From the NCBI GenBank assembly GCA_900550195.1, contig URRB01000007.1, positions 52,142 through 116,141 on the forward strand: a stretch of DNA of 64,000 nt. The letters are read 5' to 3'. The DNA comes from an uncultured Collinsella sp. (GTDB lineage: Bacteria > Actinomycetota > Coriobacteriia > Coriobacteriales > Coriobacteriaceae). A model generated the notes under the pieces. The model had not been told where the DNA came from and did no database searches. It saw only the letters and a program-made list of their open reading frames with translations. The position numbers were made by a program, and so were the translations under genes. Below are positions 32,055 to 41,849 of the stretch, one piece after another (within the stretch, counting starts at the first letter, position 1; every line of letters begins with the position of its first letter).

Positions 32055-33449
32055 ATGACCCAGGAGACGGTTACGAACGGCACTGAAGCCCTGTTCACTC
32101 GCGAAGGCATGCCTCCCGTTAAGGAAATGATCCCGTGTGCCCTTCAGCACGTACTGGCATCGTTTGCCGGCATCATTACCCCGGCGGTCATCATGGCCGG
32201 CGTCTACGGCTTTAATAGCCAGCAGAGCACCGACATCATCCAGGTCGCCCTCATTCTTTCGGCGATCGATACGGCCCTTCAGGCCTTCGCTCCCTTCCGT
32301 CGCATCGGCGGCGGCCTGCCCATCGTCATGGGCGTTTCGTTCGCGTTCCTGCCGGCCCTGCAGGCCATGGGTGCCTCGGGCTTTAGCTTTGGTGCGCTGC
32401 TGGGCGGCGAGATTGTCGGCGGCGCCGTCGCGGTCCTCTTTGGTCTGGCCTACAGCAAGATCAAGTGGCTGTTCCCGCCTGTCGTGACCGGTACGGTCAT
32501 CTTCTCCATTGGCGTTTCGCTGTATCCCACGGCTGTCAAGTATATGGCCGGCGGTATGGGTACGCCGCTGTGGGGCACCCCGCAGGCCTGGTGCGTCGCT
32601 CTTATCACCTTCGCCGTGGTCTTTGCGCTCGCCAACTTTGGCAAGGGCACGCTCAAGCTGGGATCCGTGTTCTTTGGCATGATCGTCGGCATGATCGTCT
32701 CCATCCCCTTTGGCATGATCGACTTCTCCAGCGTCGCCACCGCTCAGGTCTTCGCCCTTCCCAAGCTCATGCCCTACGCGCTCGAGTTTGATCCCGAGGT
32801 CTGCATTACCCTCGCCGTCGTGTTCCCCATGGTTGCCATCCAGGTTATCGGTGACGTCTCCGCCGCCTGCCTGGGCTCCATCGACCGTATGCCCACCGAG
32901 CGCGAGCTCTCCGGCGCTATCGTGTCCCAGGGTCTCACCTCTATGGTCGGCGGCCTGCTTGGCGGTCTTCCCACCAGCGCCCTTGGCCAGAACGTGGGCA
33001 TCATCTGCTCCAACAAGGTCGTCAACAAGTGGGTCTTTGTGATCATCGCGGCCGTCTTTGCCATCGCCGGCCTGTTCCCGCAGCTCTCTGCCGTCCTTTC
33101 CGCTATCCCGCAGCCCGTCATCGGCGGCGCGACCGTCGGCGTCTTTGGCACCATCACCATGAACGGCGTGCGCATGTTCACCCGCGAGGGCCTCACGCAG
33201 CGCACTACCACCATCGTCGGTACCTCCGTCGTCTTTGGCCTGGGTATCTGGATGGCCAGCGGTTGCCTTGCCGGCGAGGGTATGCCCACCTGGGTGCCCA
33301 CCGTCATCGGCTCCAATGCCGTAACCCCCACCGCCATCATGGCCATTGTTCTTAACCTGATCCTTCCGCAGACGCCGGTCGTGGCTCAGCACATCGATGC
33401 TGCCAAGGACGCTGCCGTGGATCTGGTCTTGCCCGAGAGCAAGAAGTAA
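32055..33449 (+). CDS. NCS2-family purine (xanthine/uric acid-type) permease
   Basis: 464 aa with about 12-14 hydrophobic segments; imports a nucleobase with H+. Family marks are the TM1 pair ALQHVLASFAGII (residues about 32-44), GGGLPIVMGVSFAFLP, the substrate-site region IQVIGDVSA (about 258-266), and ALGQNVGIICSNK with the conserved Gln-Asn pair near 310. Best compared with the YgfU/YgfO/XanQ xanthine-urate subgroup. It is the first gene of the purine cluster, transcribed away from a YheO-type regulator; SsnA follows after 195 bases. Exact base not certain. Confidence 0.92.
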   Translation: MTQETVTNGTEALFTREGMPPVKEMIPCALQHVLASFAGIITPAVIMAGVYGFNSQQSTDIIQVALILSAIDTALQAFAPFRRIGGGLPIVMGVSFAFLPALQAMGASGFSFGALLGGEIVGGAVAVLFGLAYSKIKWLFPPVVTGTVIFSIGVSLYPTAVKYMAGGMGTPLWGTPQAWCVALITFAVVFALANFGKGTLKLGSVFFGMIVGMIVSIPFGMIDFSSVATAQVFALPKLMPYALEFDPEVCITLAVVFPMVAIQVIGDVSAACLGSIDRMPTERELSGAIVSQGLTSMVGGLLGGLPTSALGQNVGIICSNKVVNKWVFVIIAAVFAIAGLFPQLSAVLSAIPQPVIGGATVGVFGTITMNGVRMFTREGLTQRTTTIVGTSVVFGLGIWMASGCLAGEGMPTWVPTVIGSNAVTPTAIMAIVLNLILPQTPVVAQHIDAAKDAAVDLVLPESKK

Positions 33450-33466
33450 CCAATTCGGTGCTATTC

Positions 33467-33496
33467 GTCGGCGGACGCATCGCCTCGTCCGCCGAC
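33467..33496 (+). other. GC-rich intercistronic hairpin (permease-ssnA)
   Basis: GTCGGCGGACG / CGTCCGCCGAC, a perfect 11-bp stem with an 8-base loop, no T-run. Probably an mRNA-stability or partial-termination element. Confidence 0.45.
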
Positions 33497-33644
33497 GCCA
33501 TGCGGCACCAAGCCGCACTTCAAAGGGTTTGTCCCTTTGGTGAAGCGTTGACGGGAGAGGGCCCGTTTCCGGTGTAGGCCGGCGCTTCGCACTCCGCCAT
33601 GTCAGAGGTGTCAAACCCCGCCTCTGATGTTGAAGGGAGCATTT

Positions 33645-35000
33645 ATGCTTCTGGTCGCTAACGGTTCCGTCTTTACCCGCAACGCTCAGACTCCGTTCAT
33701 TCCCAACGGTGCGGTCGCCATTGACGGAGATACGATCGTCGAAGTGGGCCCCGAGCGCGAGCTCAAGGCCAAGTACCCGGATGCCGAGTACGTCGATGCC
33801 CAGGGCAACCTCATCATGCCCGGACTCATCAACTGCCACACCCACATCTACTCGGGTCTGGCCCGCGGCCTTGCCATTAAGGGCTGCAACCCCACCAACT
33901 TCTTGGAGAATCTCGAGCAGCAGTGGTGGAAGATCGACGACAACCTGACGCTCGACGGCACCAAGGCCAGCGCCTATGCTACGATTTTGGACTCCATCCG
34001 TGATGGCGTCACCACGATCTTCGATCACCATGCGAGCTTCTGCGAGATTCCGGGAAGCCTCTTTACCATTAAGGATGCAGCTCAGGAGCTGGGCATGCGT
34101 TCGTGCCTGTGCTACGAGGTCTCCGATCGCCGCGGCCAGGAAAAGTGCGACCAGGCCATTGCCGAGAACGCCGAATTTGCCCAGTGGGCCGCCAAGGAGC
34201 GTCGCGATAACGACAACCACATGATCGCCGCCATGTTTGGCGGACATGCTACCTTTACGCTTTCGGACGAGACCATGGATAAGATGGCCGAGGCCAACAA
34301 CGGCCTGACCGGCTTCCACATCCATGTGTGCGAGGGCATGAACGACGTGTGGGACTCCCGCCTCAACCGCGGTGGCATCAGCCCCGTCGAGCGCCTGCTG
34401 CAGCACAACCTGCTGGGTCCCGACACCATGCTGGGCCACTGCATCCACGTGACGCCTGCCGAGATGGATATCGTCAAGGAGTCCGGCACTTGGCTGGTCA
34501 ACAACCCCGAATCCAATATGGGCAACGCCGTGGGCTGCGCCCCCGTGCTCGAGTTCTTCCGCCGCGGCATCCCCGTGTGCATGGGCACCGACGCCTACAC
34601 CCACGATATGCTCGAGAGCCTTAAGGTCTTCCTGATTATTCAGCGCCACAACGCCGCCATGCCCAACGTGGGCTGGTGCGAGGCCATGACGATGCTGTTC
34701 GAGAACAACGCCAAGATGGCGAGCAAGTACTTCGATCGCAAGCTCGGTGTGCTCGAGGCCGGCGCTGCCGCCGACGTTATCGTTATGGACTACAAGCCCT
34801 TTACGCCGCTGAGCGAGGAGAATATCGACGGCCACATGCTCTTTGGCATGATGGGCAAAAACTGCCGCACCACCATCATCAACGGCCGCGTCCTGTACAA
34901 GGATCGCGAGTTCGTTGGCATTGATGAGGACAAGATCAACGCGTGGACCATGGCCGAGTCCAAGAAGCTCTGGAGCACGCTCAACGATCGCACCTACTAA
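33645..35000 (+). CDS. ssnA: SsnA-type amidohydrolase (putative aminohydrolase)
   Basis: 451-aa cytoplasmic metal-dependent hydrolase of the deaminase/chlorohydrolase branch. The metal site begins with NCHTHIYSGLARGLA (about 64-78); further His ligands are in GFHIHVCEG and MLGHCIHVTP, with Asp in MGTDAYTHDML. SsnA accompanies selenium-dependent molybdenum hydroxylase genes in E. coli and clostridia and is thought to act on an oxidised purine or cyclic amide; no reaction is firmly proven. ATG 33645 (GAAGGGAG upstream) replaces the in-frame 33627 start. YgfK follows. Confidence 0.93.
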   Translation: MLLVANGSVFTRNAQTPFIPNGAVAIDGDTIVEVGPERELKAKYPDAEYVDAQGNLIMPGLINCHTHIYSGLARGLAIKGCNPTNFLENLEQQWWKIDDNLTLDGTKASAYATILDSIRDGVTTIFDHHASFCEIPGSLFTIKDAAQELGMRSCLCYEVSDRRGQEKCDQAIAENAEFAQWAAKERRDNDNHMIAAMFGGHATFTLSDETMDKMAEANNGLTGFHIHVCEGMNDVWDSRLNRGGISPVERLLQHNLLGPDTMLGHCIHVTPAEMDIVKESGTWLVNNPESNMGNAVGCAPVLEFFRRGIPVCMGTDAYTHDMLESLKVFLIIQRHNAAMPNVGWCEAMTMLFENNAKMASKYFDRKLGVLEAGAAADVIVMDYKPFTPLSEENIDGHMLFGMMGKNCRTTIINGRVLYKDREFVGIDEDKINAWTMAESKKLWSTLNDRTY

Positions 35001-35015
35001 TTCACAAGTAGATTC

Positions 35016-35051
35016 GCGCGCGTCGGATGTTTCGCCACATCCGGCGCGCGC
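35016..35051 (+). other. GC-rich intercistronic hairpin (ssnA-ygfK)
   Basis: GCGCGCGTCGGATGT pairs with ACATCCGGCGCGCGC with one G-T wobble; 6-base loop, no T-run. Confidence 0.45.
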
Positions 35052-35149
35052 ATAGGCGGCCTCCGCGGGGTCGCCGGCGCTGTGCTAGCGCTACACCGTA
35101 TTTGCGCCCGCCGCGCGGTCTCGCCGGGCGTTACAGAGAGGAACTCATT

Positions 35150-38149
35150 ATGAGCGACATCATGAGGCCGATCCCGTTTTCGCAGCTGATGAACTGGATC
35201 ATCGAGGAGCACAAGACTCAGGGCGCCGTCTTTGGCGTGCGCAAGATGGTCACGACCAACCAGGAGGGCGCGCTTCCCATTTTTGACGAGCGCATCGAGA
35301 CTCCGTTTGGCCCGGCCGCCGGTCCCAATACGCAGTTGGCCCAGAACATTGTGGCATCCTACGTGGCCGGTTCCCGCTTCTTTGAGCTCAAGACCGTTCA
35401 GGTTATGGACGGCGAGGAGCTCTCCAAGTGTGTCAACAAGCCCTGCATTGTGGCGCAGGACGAGTGCTACAACTGCGAGTGGTCGACCGAGCTCGAGGTT
35501 CCGCAGGCTTTTGCCGAGTACGTGAAGGCATGGTTTGCCTGCCACCTGATCGCTCGCGAGTACGGCCTGGGCAGCCCGGACGGCTTTGTCTTCAACATGT
35601 CCGTGGGTTATGACCTGGAGGGCATCAAGAGCCCCAAGGTCGACGCCTACATCGAGGGCATGAAGGACGCCAGCGGCTCCGACGTCTGGAACGAGTGCCG
35701 CGCATGGGCGCTCGCCAACCTGGACAAGTTTGAGCATGTCGACGCCGCGTTTGTCGAGTCCATCCCGGCACGCGTCTCCAACTCCATCACCGAGTCTACC
35801 CTGCACGGCTGCCCGCCCGCCGAGATCGAGCGCATCGCGACCTACCTCATCACCGAGAAGGGCCTCAACACCTACATCAAGTGCAACCCCACGCTGCTGG
35901 GCTATGAGTTTGCACGTCAGCGCCTCAACGAGCTGGGCTTTGACTACATCGTCTTCGACGATACGCACTTCCGCGAGGACCTGCAGTGGGCCGACGCCGT
36001 GCCCATGTTCGAGCGCCTGATTGCCCTGTGCGCCGAGCGCGGCCTGGAGTTTGGCGTCAAGCTCACCAACACCTTCCCCGTCGACGTGACGAGGAACGAG
36101 CTGCCTTCCACCGAGATGTACATGTCCGGCCGTTCGCTGTTCTCGCTGACCATCGAGGCTGCCCGTCGCATTACCGAGCAGTTCGATGGCAAGCTGCGCA
36201 TCAGCTACTCCGGCGGCGCCACGGTCTACAACATCCGCGCCCTGTATAACGCCGGCATTTGGCCCGTCACCCTGGCGACCGATGTGCTCAAGCCCGGTGG
36301 CTACGAGCGCTTTAGTCAGATGGCCGGCGAGTTCACCGATCTGGACGGCAAGCCGTTTGAGGGCGTCTCGCTCGAGGCTGTGACTGCGATCCAGACCGAC
36401 TCACTCACCAACCCGCTCTACAAGAAGCCGCTGCGTCCGCTGCCCGACCGCAAGGTCGCCGGCAAGAGCCCTCTTTCCGATTGCTTTACCACGCCGTGCC
36501 GCACGAGCTGCCCCATCCAGCAGGATATTCCCGCCTACCTGGCGGCCGTTGACGAGGGCCGCTACGAGGACGCACTCAACATCATCATCGAGCGCAACGC
36601 CCTGCCGTTCATTACCGGCACCATCTGCCCGCATCCCTGCGGCCGTGCCTGCGAGCGTGCGTTCTACGAGCCCGAGGGCGCCCAGATTCGCGCCAGCAAG
36701 CTCAAGGCCGCCCGCGAGGCCATGACCGCCGTGCTGCCCAAGCTGCGCGCCCAGGCCATCGCCAACGACGGCGAGCGCAACGTTGCCGTTATCGGCGGCG
36801 GCCCGGCCGGCCTGGCGACGGCGTTCTTCCTGACGCGTGCCGGCGTGCCCGTCACCATCTTTGAGGCCCGCGATTCGCTCGGCGGCGTGGTCCGTCACGT
36901 GATTCCCGAGTTCCGTATCGCGAGCGACGATATCTCCCACGATGCCGAGCTCTGCCTAGCCTTTGGCGCCAAGGTGCAGCTCAACGCTCGCGTTGATTCC
37001 ATTGACGAGCTCAAGGACCAGGGCTTTACCGACGTGGTCGTGGCCACCGGTGCCTGGATGCCCGGCTCTGCGGGCCTGGGCGAGGGCGCCGAGCTCGACG
37101 TGCTGGAGTTCCTCGAGGCCGCCAAGAAGGGCGAGAAGCTCGAGCTGGGCGAGGACGTCGTGGTCATTGGCGCCGGCAACACCGCCATGGACGCGGCCCG
37201 CGTGGCCAAGCGCCTGGCCGGCGTGAAGAACGTGCGCCTGGTCTACCGCCGCACCAAGAAGCAGATGCCCGCCGATGAGGAAGAGCTCGATCTTGCTCTT
37301 GCCGACGGCGTTGAGTTCTGCGAGCTGCTGGCACCTAAGGCACTCAACGGCGCCGTGCTGACCTGCGATGTTATGGAGCTTGGCGAGCCGGATGCAAGCG
37401 GCCGCCGCAGCCCCGTCGCCACGGGCGAGACTGTTGAGCTTCCCGCCACCACGGTGATCTGCGCCGTGGGCGAGGGCATCGACGCCAGCCTGTACGATGC
37501 CGCGGGCGTCGAGCACGACCGTCGCGGCCGCCTTGCCGCTACCTCCACCGGCGTCGAGGGCGTCTGGGCTGCGGGCGACTGCCGCCGCGGTCCTGCCACC
37601 GTGGTCGAGGCTATCGCCGATGCCGCCGAGGTCGCCCGTGCCATCGCCGACGTGGACTTTAACAAGTACGCCGACTGCAACGAGCAGGCCGGCCGCGAGG
37701 ACACTTGCTACGAGCGCAAGGGGTCGCTGTGCCGCGACAAGCGCAACTGCACCAAGACCCGCTGTCTGGGCTGCGGCTCGGTGTGCGAGGTCTGCTGCGA
37801 CGTGTGCCCCAACCGCGCCAACGTGGCAATTAAGGTGCCGGGCCTGGCCAAGCATCAGGTCGTCCATGTCGACGGCATGTGCAATGAGTGCGGCAACTGC
37901 GCCGTGTTCTGCCCTTACCAGGAGGGTCGTCCCTACAAGGACAAGCTCACCCTGTTCTGGAGCGAGGAGGACATGGAGAACTCCGAGAACGAGGGCTTCC
38001 TGGCCGTGGACGAGGACCACTTTAAGGTTCGCGTCGCCGGCACGGTCCGCACCGTCTCGGTCGATGCCGTCAACACCGGTCTTCCCGAGGCCGTCCGCCT
38101 GACCATCAGGGCTGTGCGCGACAACTATTCGTACCTTCTTAAGAAATAG
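35150..38149 (+). CDS. ygfK: YgfK-type FAD/Fe-S oxidoreductase (putative selenate reductase subunit)
   Basis: 999 aa. Dihydropyrimidine-dehydrogenase-like layout: an N-terminal TIM-barrel-like part (1-430); Cys motifs near 443-510 (CRTSCPIQ, CPHPCGRACERA); an FAD Rossmann fold near 545 (VAVIGGGPAGLATAFFLTRA); an NADPH fold near 670 (VVVIGAGNTAMDAARVAKRL); and C-terminal Fe-S motifs near 870-925 (CLGCGSVCEVCCDVCPN, CNECGNCAVFCPYQEG). YgfK is the likely NAD(P)H-linked electron partner of the molybdenum hydroxylase at 38653. The name selenate reductase comes from E. coli genetics. ATG 35150 follows GAGAGGAAC. Confidence 0.94.
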   Translation: MSDIMRPIPFSQLMNWIIEEHKTQGAVFGVRKMVTTNQEGALPIFDERIETPFGPAAGPNTQLAQNIVASYVAGSRFFELKTVQVMDGEELSKCVNKPCIVAQDECYNCEWSTELEVPQAFAEYVKAWFACHLIAREYGLGSPDGFVFNMSVGYDLEGIKSPKVDAYIEGMKDASGSDVWNECRAWALANLDKFEHVDAAFVESIPARVSNSITESTLHGCPPAEIERIATYLITEKGLNTYIKCNPTLLGYEFARQRLNELGFDYIVFDDTHFREDLQWADAVPMFERLIALCAERGLEFGVKLTNTFPVDVTRNELPSTEMYMSGRSLFSLTIEAARRITEQFDGKLRISYSGGATVYNIRALYNAGIWPVTLATDVLKPGGYERFSQMAGEFTDLDGKPFEGVSLEAVTAIQTDSLTNPLYKKPLRPLPDRKVAGKSPLSDCFTTPCRTSCPIQQDIPAYLAAVDEGRYEDALNIIIERNALPFITGTICPHPCGRACERAFYEPEGAQIRASKLKAAREAMTAVLPKLRAQAIANDGERNVAVIGGGPAGLATAFFLTRAGVPVTIFEARDSLGGVVRHVIPEFRIASDDISHDAELCLAFGAKVQLNARVDSIDELKDQGFTDVVVATGAWMPGSAGLGEGAELDVLEFLEAAKKGEKLELGEDVVVIGAGNTAMDAARVAKRLAGVKNVRLVYRRTKKQMPADEEELDLALADGVEFCELLAPKALNGAVLTCDVMELGEPDASGRRSPVATGETVELPATTVICAVGEGIDASLYDAAGVEHDRRGRLAATSTGVEGVWAAGDCRRGPATVVEAIADAAEVARAIADVDFNKYADCNEQAGREDTCYERKGSLCRDKRNCTKTRCLGCGSVCEVCCDVCPNRANVAIKVPGLAKHQVVHVDGMCNECGNCAVFCPYQEGRPYKDKLTLFWSEEDMENSENEGFLAVDEDHFKVRVAGTVRTVSVDAVNTGLPEAVRLTIRAVRDNYSYLLKK

Positions 38150-38160
38150 GCGAGTCTCTT

Positions 38161-38640
38161 ATGGCCAAATCCATTCAACATAACGTGGCCTACGTTGCCT
38201 GCGGAAGCGGTTGCGCCTCCGCAGGCGGCGACGCCCACTGCAGCGAAGGCTGCATTGGCTGTGGCGCCTGCGTCACGGCCTGCCCCCACGGCGCCATTGC
38301 GTTGGTCGATGGCATCGCCCGCGTGGACCGCTCCAAGTGCACGGGCTGTGGCCTGTGCGGCATGGCGTGCCCGCAGCGCGTGATTGCCTTCGTCCCCGGC
38401 TACCAGAACATTCTGGTGCGCTGCAACAACACCGATAAGGGCGCCATTGCGCGCAAGGTCTGCGACACGAGCTGCATCGGTTGCGGTATGTGCGCCAAAA
38501 AGTGCCCTGCCGGCGCTATCCGCATCGAGGACAACTGCGCCCATATCGACGGCGTGGACTGCCTGTCGTGCGGCATGTGCGCCGTCGTCTGCCCGCATGG
38601 CGCCATCCACGACCGCACCGGCATCGCCGCCGGCGTGTAG
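38161..38640 (+). CDS. Ferredoxin-type protein with several [4Fe-4S] motifs
   Basis: 159 aa, about 20 Cys. CIGCGACVTACPHG and CTGCGLCGMACPQR form one pair of cluster motifs; CIGCGMCAKKCPAG and CLSCGMCAVVCPHG form the second. The segment between is RnfB-like in pattern (CDTSCIGCGMCAKKCPAGAI). It starts 11 bases after ygfK and ends 12 bases before the hydroxylase gene, so it probably shuttles electrons from the Mo/2Fe-2S enzyme to YgfK or a pool carrier, taking the place of an FAD subunit, which this cluster lacks. Confidence 0.9.
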   Translation: MAKSIQHNVAYVACGSGCASAGGDAHCSEGCIGCGACVTACPHGAIALVDGIARVDRSKCTGCGLCGMACPQRVIAFVPGYQNILVRCNNTDKGAIARKVCDTSCIGCGMCAKKCPAGAIRIEDNCAHIDGVDCLSCGMCAVVCPHGAIHDRTGIAAGV

Positions 38641-38652
38641 AAGGGAATCACC

Positions 38653-41430
38653 ATGGCACAGGAATTCACTTTTACCGTTAACGGCGTCGAGTGCACGACG
38701 ACTCAGAACAAGCCACTGCTGCGCTATCTGCGCGACGACCTGCACATTCACTCCGCCAAGGACGGCTGCTCCGAGGGCGCCTGCGGCACCTGCACCATTC
38801 ATGTGGACGGTGCGGCCGTCAAGGCGTGCGTGCTGACCACCGCTCTTGCCGCCGGCCGCAACATCGTGACCGTCGAGGGCCTGCCCGAGGACGTGCGCGA
38901 GGCCTTTGTGTACGCCTTTGGCGCCGTGGGCGCCGTGCAGTGCGGTTTTTGCATTCCCGGCATGGTCATGGTGGGTGCGGCGCTCATCGCCGAGGACCCC
39001 GAGCCCACCGAGGAGCAGATCAAGTACGCCATCCGCGGCAATGTCTGCCGTTGCACCGGCTACAAGAAGATTATCGAGGGCATTGCGCTGGCCGCTGCGG
39101 TGCTCCGCGGCGAAAAGCAGATCGACGAGGACTTGGAGCGCGGCGATGACTACGGCGTGGGCAAGCGCGCCTTCCGCATCGACGTGCGCAAGAAGGTGCT
39201 CGGCGAGGGCAAGTACCCCGACGACATCGACGAGATCGACCAGCCGGGCCTGACCTATGCCAGCGCCGTGCGCTCCAAGTATCCGCGCGCCCGTGTGCTC
39301 TCCATCGATACCTCCAAGGCCGAGGCCCTGCCCGGTGTGGTGGGCATCCTGCGCGCCGAGGACGTGCCGGTCAACCAGGTCGGCCACCTTATCCAGGACT
39401 GGGACGTCATGATCGCCCAGGGCGATATCACCCGCTGCGTGGGTGACGCCATCGTGCTGGTGGTTGCCGAGGACGAGGCGACGCTCGAGAAGGCCAAGAA
39501 GCTCGTAAAGATTGATTACGAGCCGCTGGAGCCCGTGCGCAACATCGCCGAGGCCAGGTCTGCCGACGCCCCGCGCCTGCACGACAGCTTCTTTGCCTTT
39601 GGCAACACGGTGGAGCTCAAGGACAACGTGTGCCAGAGCCGCCATGTGACGCGCGGCGACGCCGCCAAGGCGCTGGCGGAGAGCGCATTCACCGTGACGC
39701 AGCGCTTTACTACGCCCTTTACCGAGCATGCCTTCTTGGAGCCCGAGTGCGCCGTTGCCTTCCCGTACAAGAATGGCGTCAAGGTGCAGTCGACCGACCA
39801 GGGCGCCTACGACACGCGCAAAGAGTGTGCCCACATGTTTGGCTGGGATGGCGAACCCGAGCGTGTGGTCGTCGAGACTATGCTCGTGGGCGGCGGTTTT
39901 GGCGGCAAGGAGGACGTGTCCATCCAGCACCTGGCTGCGCTCGCTGCCTATAAGTTCCAGCGTCCTGTGAAGTGCAAGCTCACGCGCGCCGAGTCGCTCG
40001 CTTTCCATCCCAAGCGCCACGCCATGGACGGCACCTTTACACTGGGCTGCGACGCCGAGGGCAACTTTACCGGCCTGGATTGCGAGATCAACTTTGACAC
40101 CGGCGCCTACGCGTCGCTGTGCGGCCCGGTGCTCGAGCGCGCCTGCACGCATGCCGTCGGCCCCTACAAGTACCAGAACACCGACATTCGCGGCTTTGGC
40201 TACTACACCAACAACCCGCCCGCCGGTGCGTACCGCGGCTTTGGCGTCTGCCAGTCCGAGTTTGCGCTCGAGAGCCTGATCGACCTGTTGGCAGAGAAGG
40301 TCGGCCTGGATCCGTGGGAGATTCGCTACCGCAACGCCATCGAGCCGGGCGAGGTTCTGCCCAACGGCCAGATTGCCGATTGCTCCACGGCGCTTAAAGA
40401 GACGCTGCTCGAGGTCAAGGATGCCTACTACGCGCATCCCGGACACGCCGGTATCGCCTGCGCCATGAAGAACGCCGGCGTGGGCGTGGGCCTGCCCGAT
40501 GCCGGCCGCTGCAAGATCCGCGTCGAGGATGGCCGCGCCGTGGTCTACGCCGCCACGTCCGACATCGGCCAGGGCTGCAACACGGTCTTTTTGCAGGACG
40601 TTGCCGAGGCCTGCGGTCTGCCGCTGAGCTGCATTGCCAATGGCGAGTGCTCTACCGAGAACGCTCCCGACTCCGGCACCACGTCTGGCTCGCGTCAGAC
40701 GGTCGTGACCGGCGAGGCCGTGCGCGGTGCCGCCTTCCTGCTGCGCGATGCCATGCTTGACATCGAGGCCGGCAAGTCTGCGCCCGCCGCTCCCGTGAAT
40801 GCGCATGGCGACGGCGTCAAGATTGAGTACGACGACGGTCGCGCCTATCAGCTGCGCACGCAGGAGCTCGTCGCCGGCCAGGGCATGCATCCTCAGGATC
40901 CCGCGACCGCCATCAAGGCGCTCGAGGGATGCGAGTTTGGCTACGTGTATCTGGAGCCGACCGACAAGCTGGGTGCGGATGTTCCCAACCCCAAGAGCCA
41001 CATCTGCTACGGTTTTGCCACGCATGTGGTCATTCTGGATGATGACGGCCGCGTGAGCGAGGTCTATGCCGCGCACGATTCCGGCAAGGTGGTCAACCCC
41101 ATCTCCATCCAGGGTCAGATCGAAGGCGGCGTGCTCATGGGTATGGGCTATGCGCTTACCGAGGACTGGCCGCTCAAGGACTGCGTGCCCCAGGCAAGGT
41201 ACGGTACGCTCGGGCTGTTCCGTGCGCCCGAGATCCCGAATATCCACGCCATCTACGTGGAGAAGGACGAGCTGTTGCCCGTGGCATACGGCGGCAAGGG
41301 CATCGGCGAGATCGCAACGATCCCCACGGCGCCCGCCGTGCAGAACGCCTACCGCGCGTTCGACGGCAAGCTGCGTCCCGATCTGCCCATGGTGGATACG
41401 CCATACAGCCGCGCCCGTCACCGCGGCTAG
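38653..41430 (+). CDS. xdhD: Molybdenum hydroxylase, XdhD / selenium-dependent xanthine dehydrogenase type
   Basis: 925 aa in one chain. The N-terminal [2Fe-2S] domains have CSEGACGTCTIH and CGFCIPGMVM...CRCTGYKKI; the large molybdopterin domain (about 170-925) has VGGGFGGKEDVSIQHLAAL, PAGAYRGFGVCQSEFALE and the C-terminal KGIGEIATIPTAPAVQNA, whose Glu is the general base. No FAD domain is present. The neighbourhood ssnA-ygfK-ferredoxin-xdh is the purine-hydroxylase signature. Selenium here would be a labile cofactor, not selenocysteine, so sequence cannot confirm it. Substrate likely xanthine or hypoxanthine. Confidence 0.93.
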   Translation: MAQEFTFTVNGVECTTTQNKPLLRYLRDDLHIHSAKDGCSEGACGTCTIHVDGAAVKACVLTTALAAGRNIVTVEGLPEDVREAFVYAFGAVGAVQCGFCIPGMVMVGAALIAEDPEPTEEQIKYAIRGNVCRCTGYKKIIEGIALAAAVLRGEKQIDEDLERGDDYGVGKRAFRIDVRKKVLGEGKYPDDIDEIDQPGLTYASAVRSKYPRARVLSIDTSKAEALPGVVGILRAEDVPVNQVGHLIQDWDVMIAQGDITRCVGDAIVLVVAEDEATLEKAKKLVKIDYEPLEPVRNIAEARSADAPRLHDSFFAFGNTVELKDNVCQSRHVTRGDAAKALAESAFTVTQRFTTPFTEHAFLEPECAVAFPYKNGVKVQSTDQGAYDTRKECAHMFGWDGEPERVVVETMLVGGGFGGKEDVSIQHLAALAAYKFQRPVKCKLTRAESLAFHPKRHAMDGTFTLGCDAEGNFTGLDCEINFDTGAYASLCGPVLERACTHAVGPYKYQNTDIRGFGYYTNNPPAGAYRGFGVCQSEFALESLIDLLAEKVGLDPWEIRYRNAIEPGEVLPNGQIADCSTALKETLLEVKDAYYAHPGHAGIACAMKNAGVGVGLPDAGRCKIRVEDGRAVVYAATSDIGQGCNTVFLQDVAEACGLPLSCIANGECSTENAPDSGTTSGSRQTVVTGEAVRGAAFLLRDAMLDIEAGKSAPAAPVNAHGDGVKIEYDDGRAYQLRTQELVAGQGMHPQDPATAIKALEGCEFGYVYLEPTDKLGADVPNPKSHICYGFATHVVILDDDGRVSEVYAAHDSGKVVNPISIQGQIEGGVLMGMGYALTEDWPLKDCVPQARYGTLGLFRAPEIPNIHAIYVEKDELLPVAYGGKGIGEIATIPTAPAVQNAYRAFDGKLRPDLPMVDTPYSRARHRG

Positions 41431-41497
41431 GGTAGGGCGCGGACAGCCATTGTTGACGGGCTGTTCGCGCTCAACATCAACTGTATATGCTGCGCCT

Positions 41498-41532
41498 TTG
41501 GCCCCGGCTCCATCGCGAGCCGGGGCCTTTTG
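41498..41532 (+). terminator. Terminator of the purine cluster
   Basis: GGCCCCGGCTC / GAGCCGGGGCC with a 6-base loop, followed by TTTTGTTT. Confidence 0.9.
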
Positions 41533-41551
41533 TTTGGAACGCCTCCGCATA

Positions 41552-41820
41552 CGGAAACTGCGTCCCGGAATCATGCCTCAGAATGGGATGCAACTTCCGG
41601 ATCGGCCTCAGGCGGAAACTGTGTCCCGGAATATGGCTCCAGCGTGGGATGCATTTTCCGGTTGAAGCCTCAAGCGGAAACGGCGTCCCGGAATTCGGTC
41701 TCGGAACGGGTCGTGCTTTCCGCTAGGCCCGCCATCCGGAAAGTGCATCCCGTTTTGAGCGCTCAATTTGGGACATGGTTTCCGCGGGTGCTGCCAACCG
41801 GAAAGTGTGTCCCAGTTTGG
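41552..41820. repeat. 62-bp-period palindrome array A
   Basis: Units begin at 41552, 41613, 41675, 41736 and 41798 (half unit): steps of 61, 62, 61 and 62. Each roughly 48-base unit runs from CGGAAACTGCGTCCCGGAAT to GGGATGCAACTTCCGG, so its ends are complementary; a spacer of about 13 bases related to ATCGGCCTCAAG follows. It fills the gap between the xdh terminator and the gene at 41850. Related arrays at 43144 and 44840. Confidence 0.85.
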
Positions 41821-41849
41821 TGGGCAGGCGGGCATAAGCTCAGCAGCTC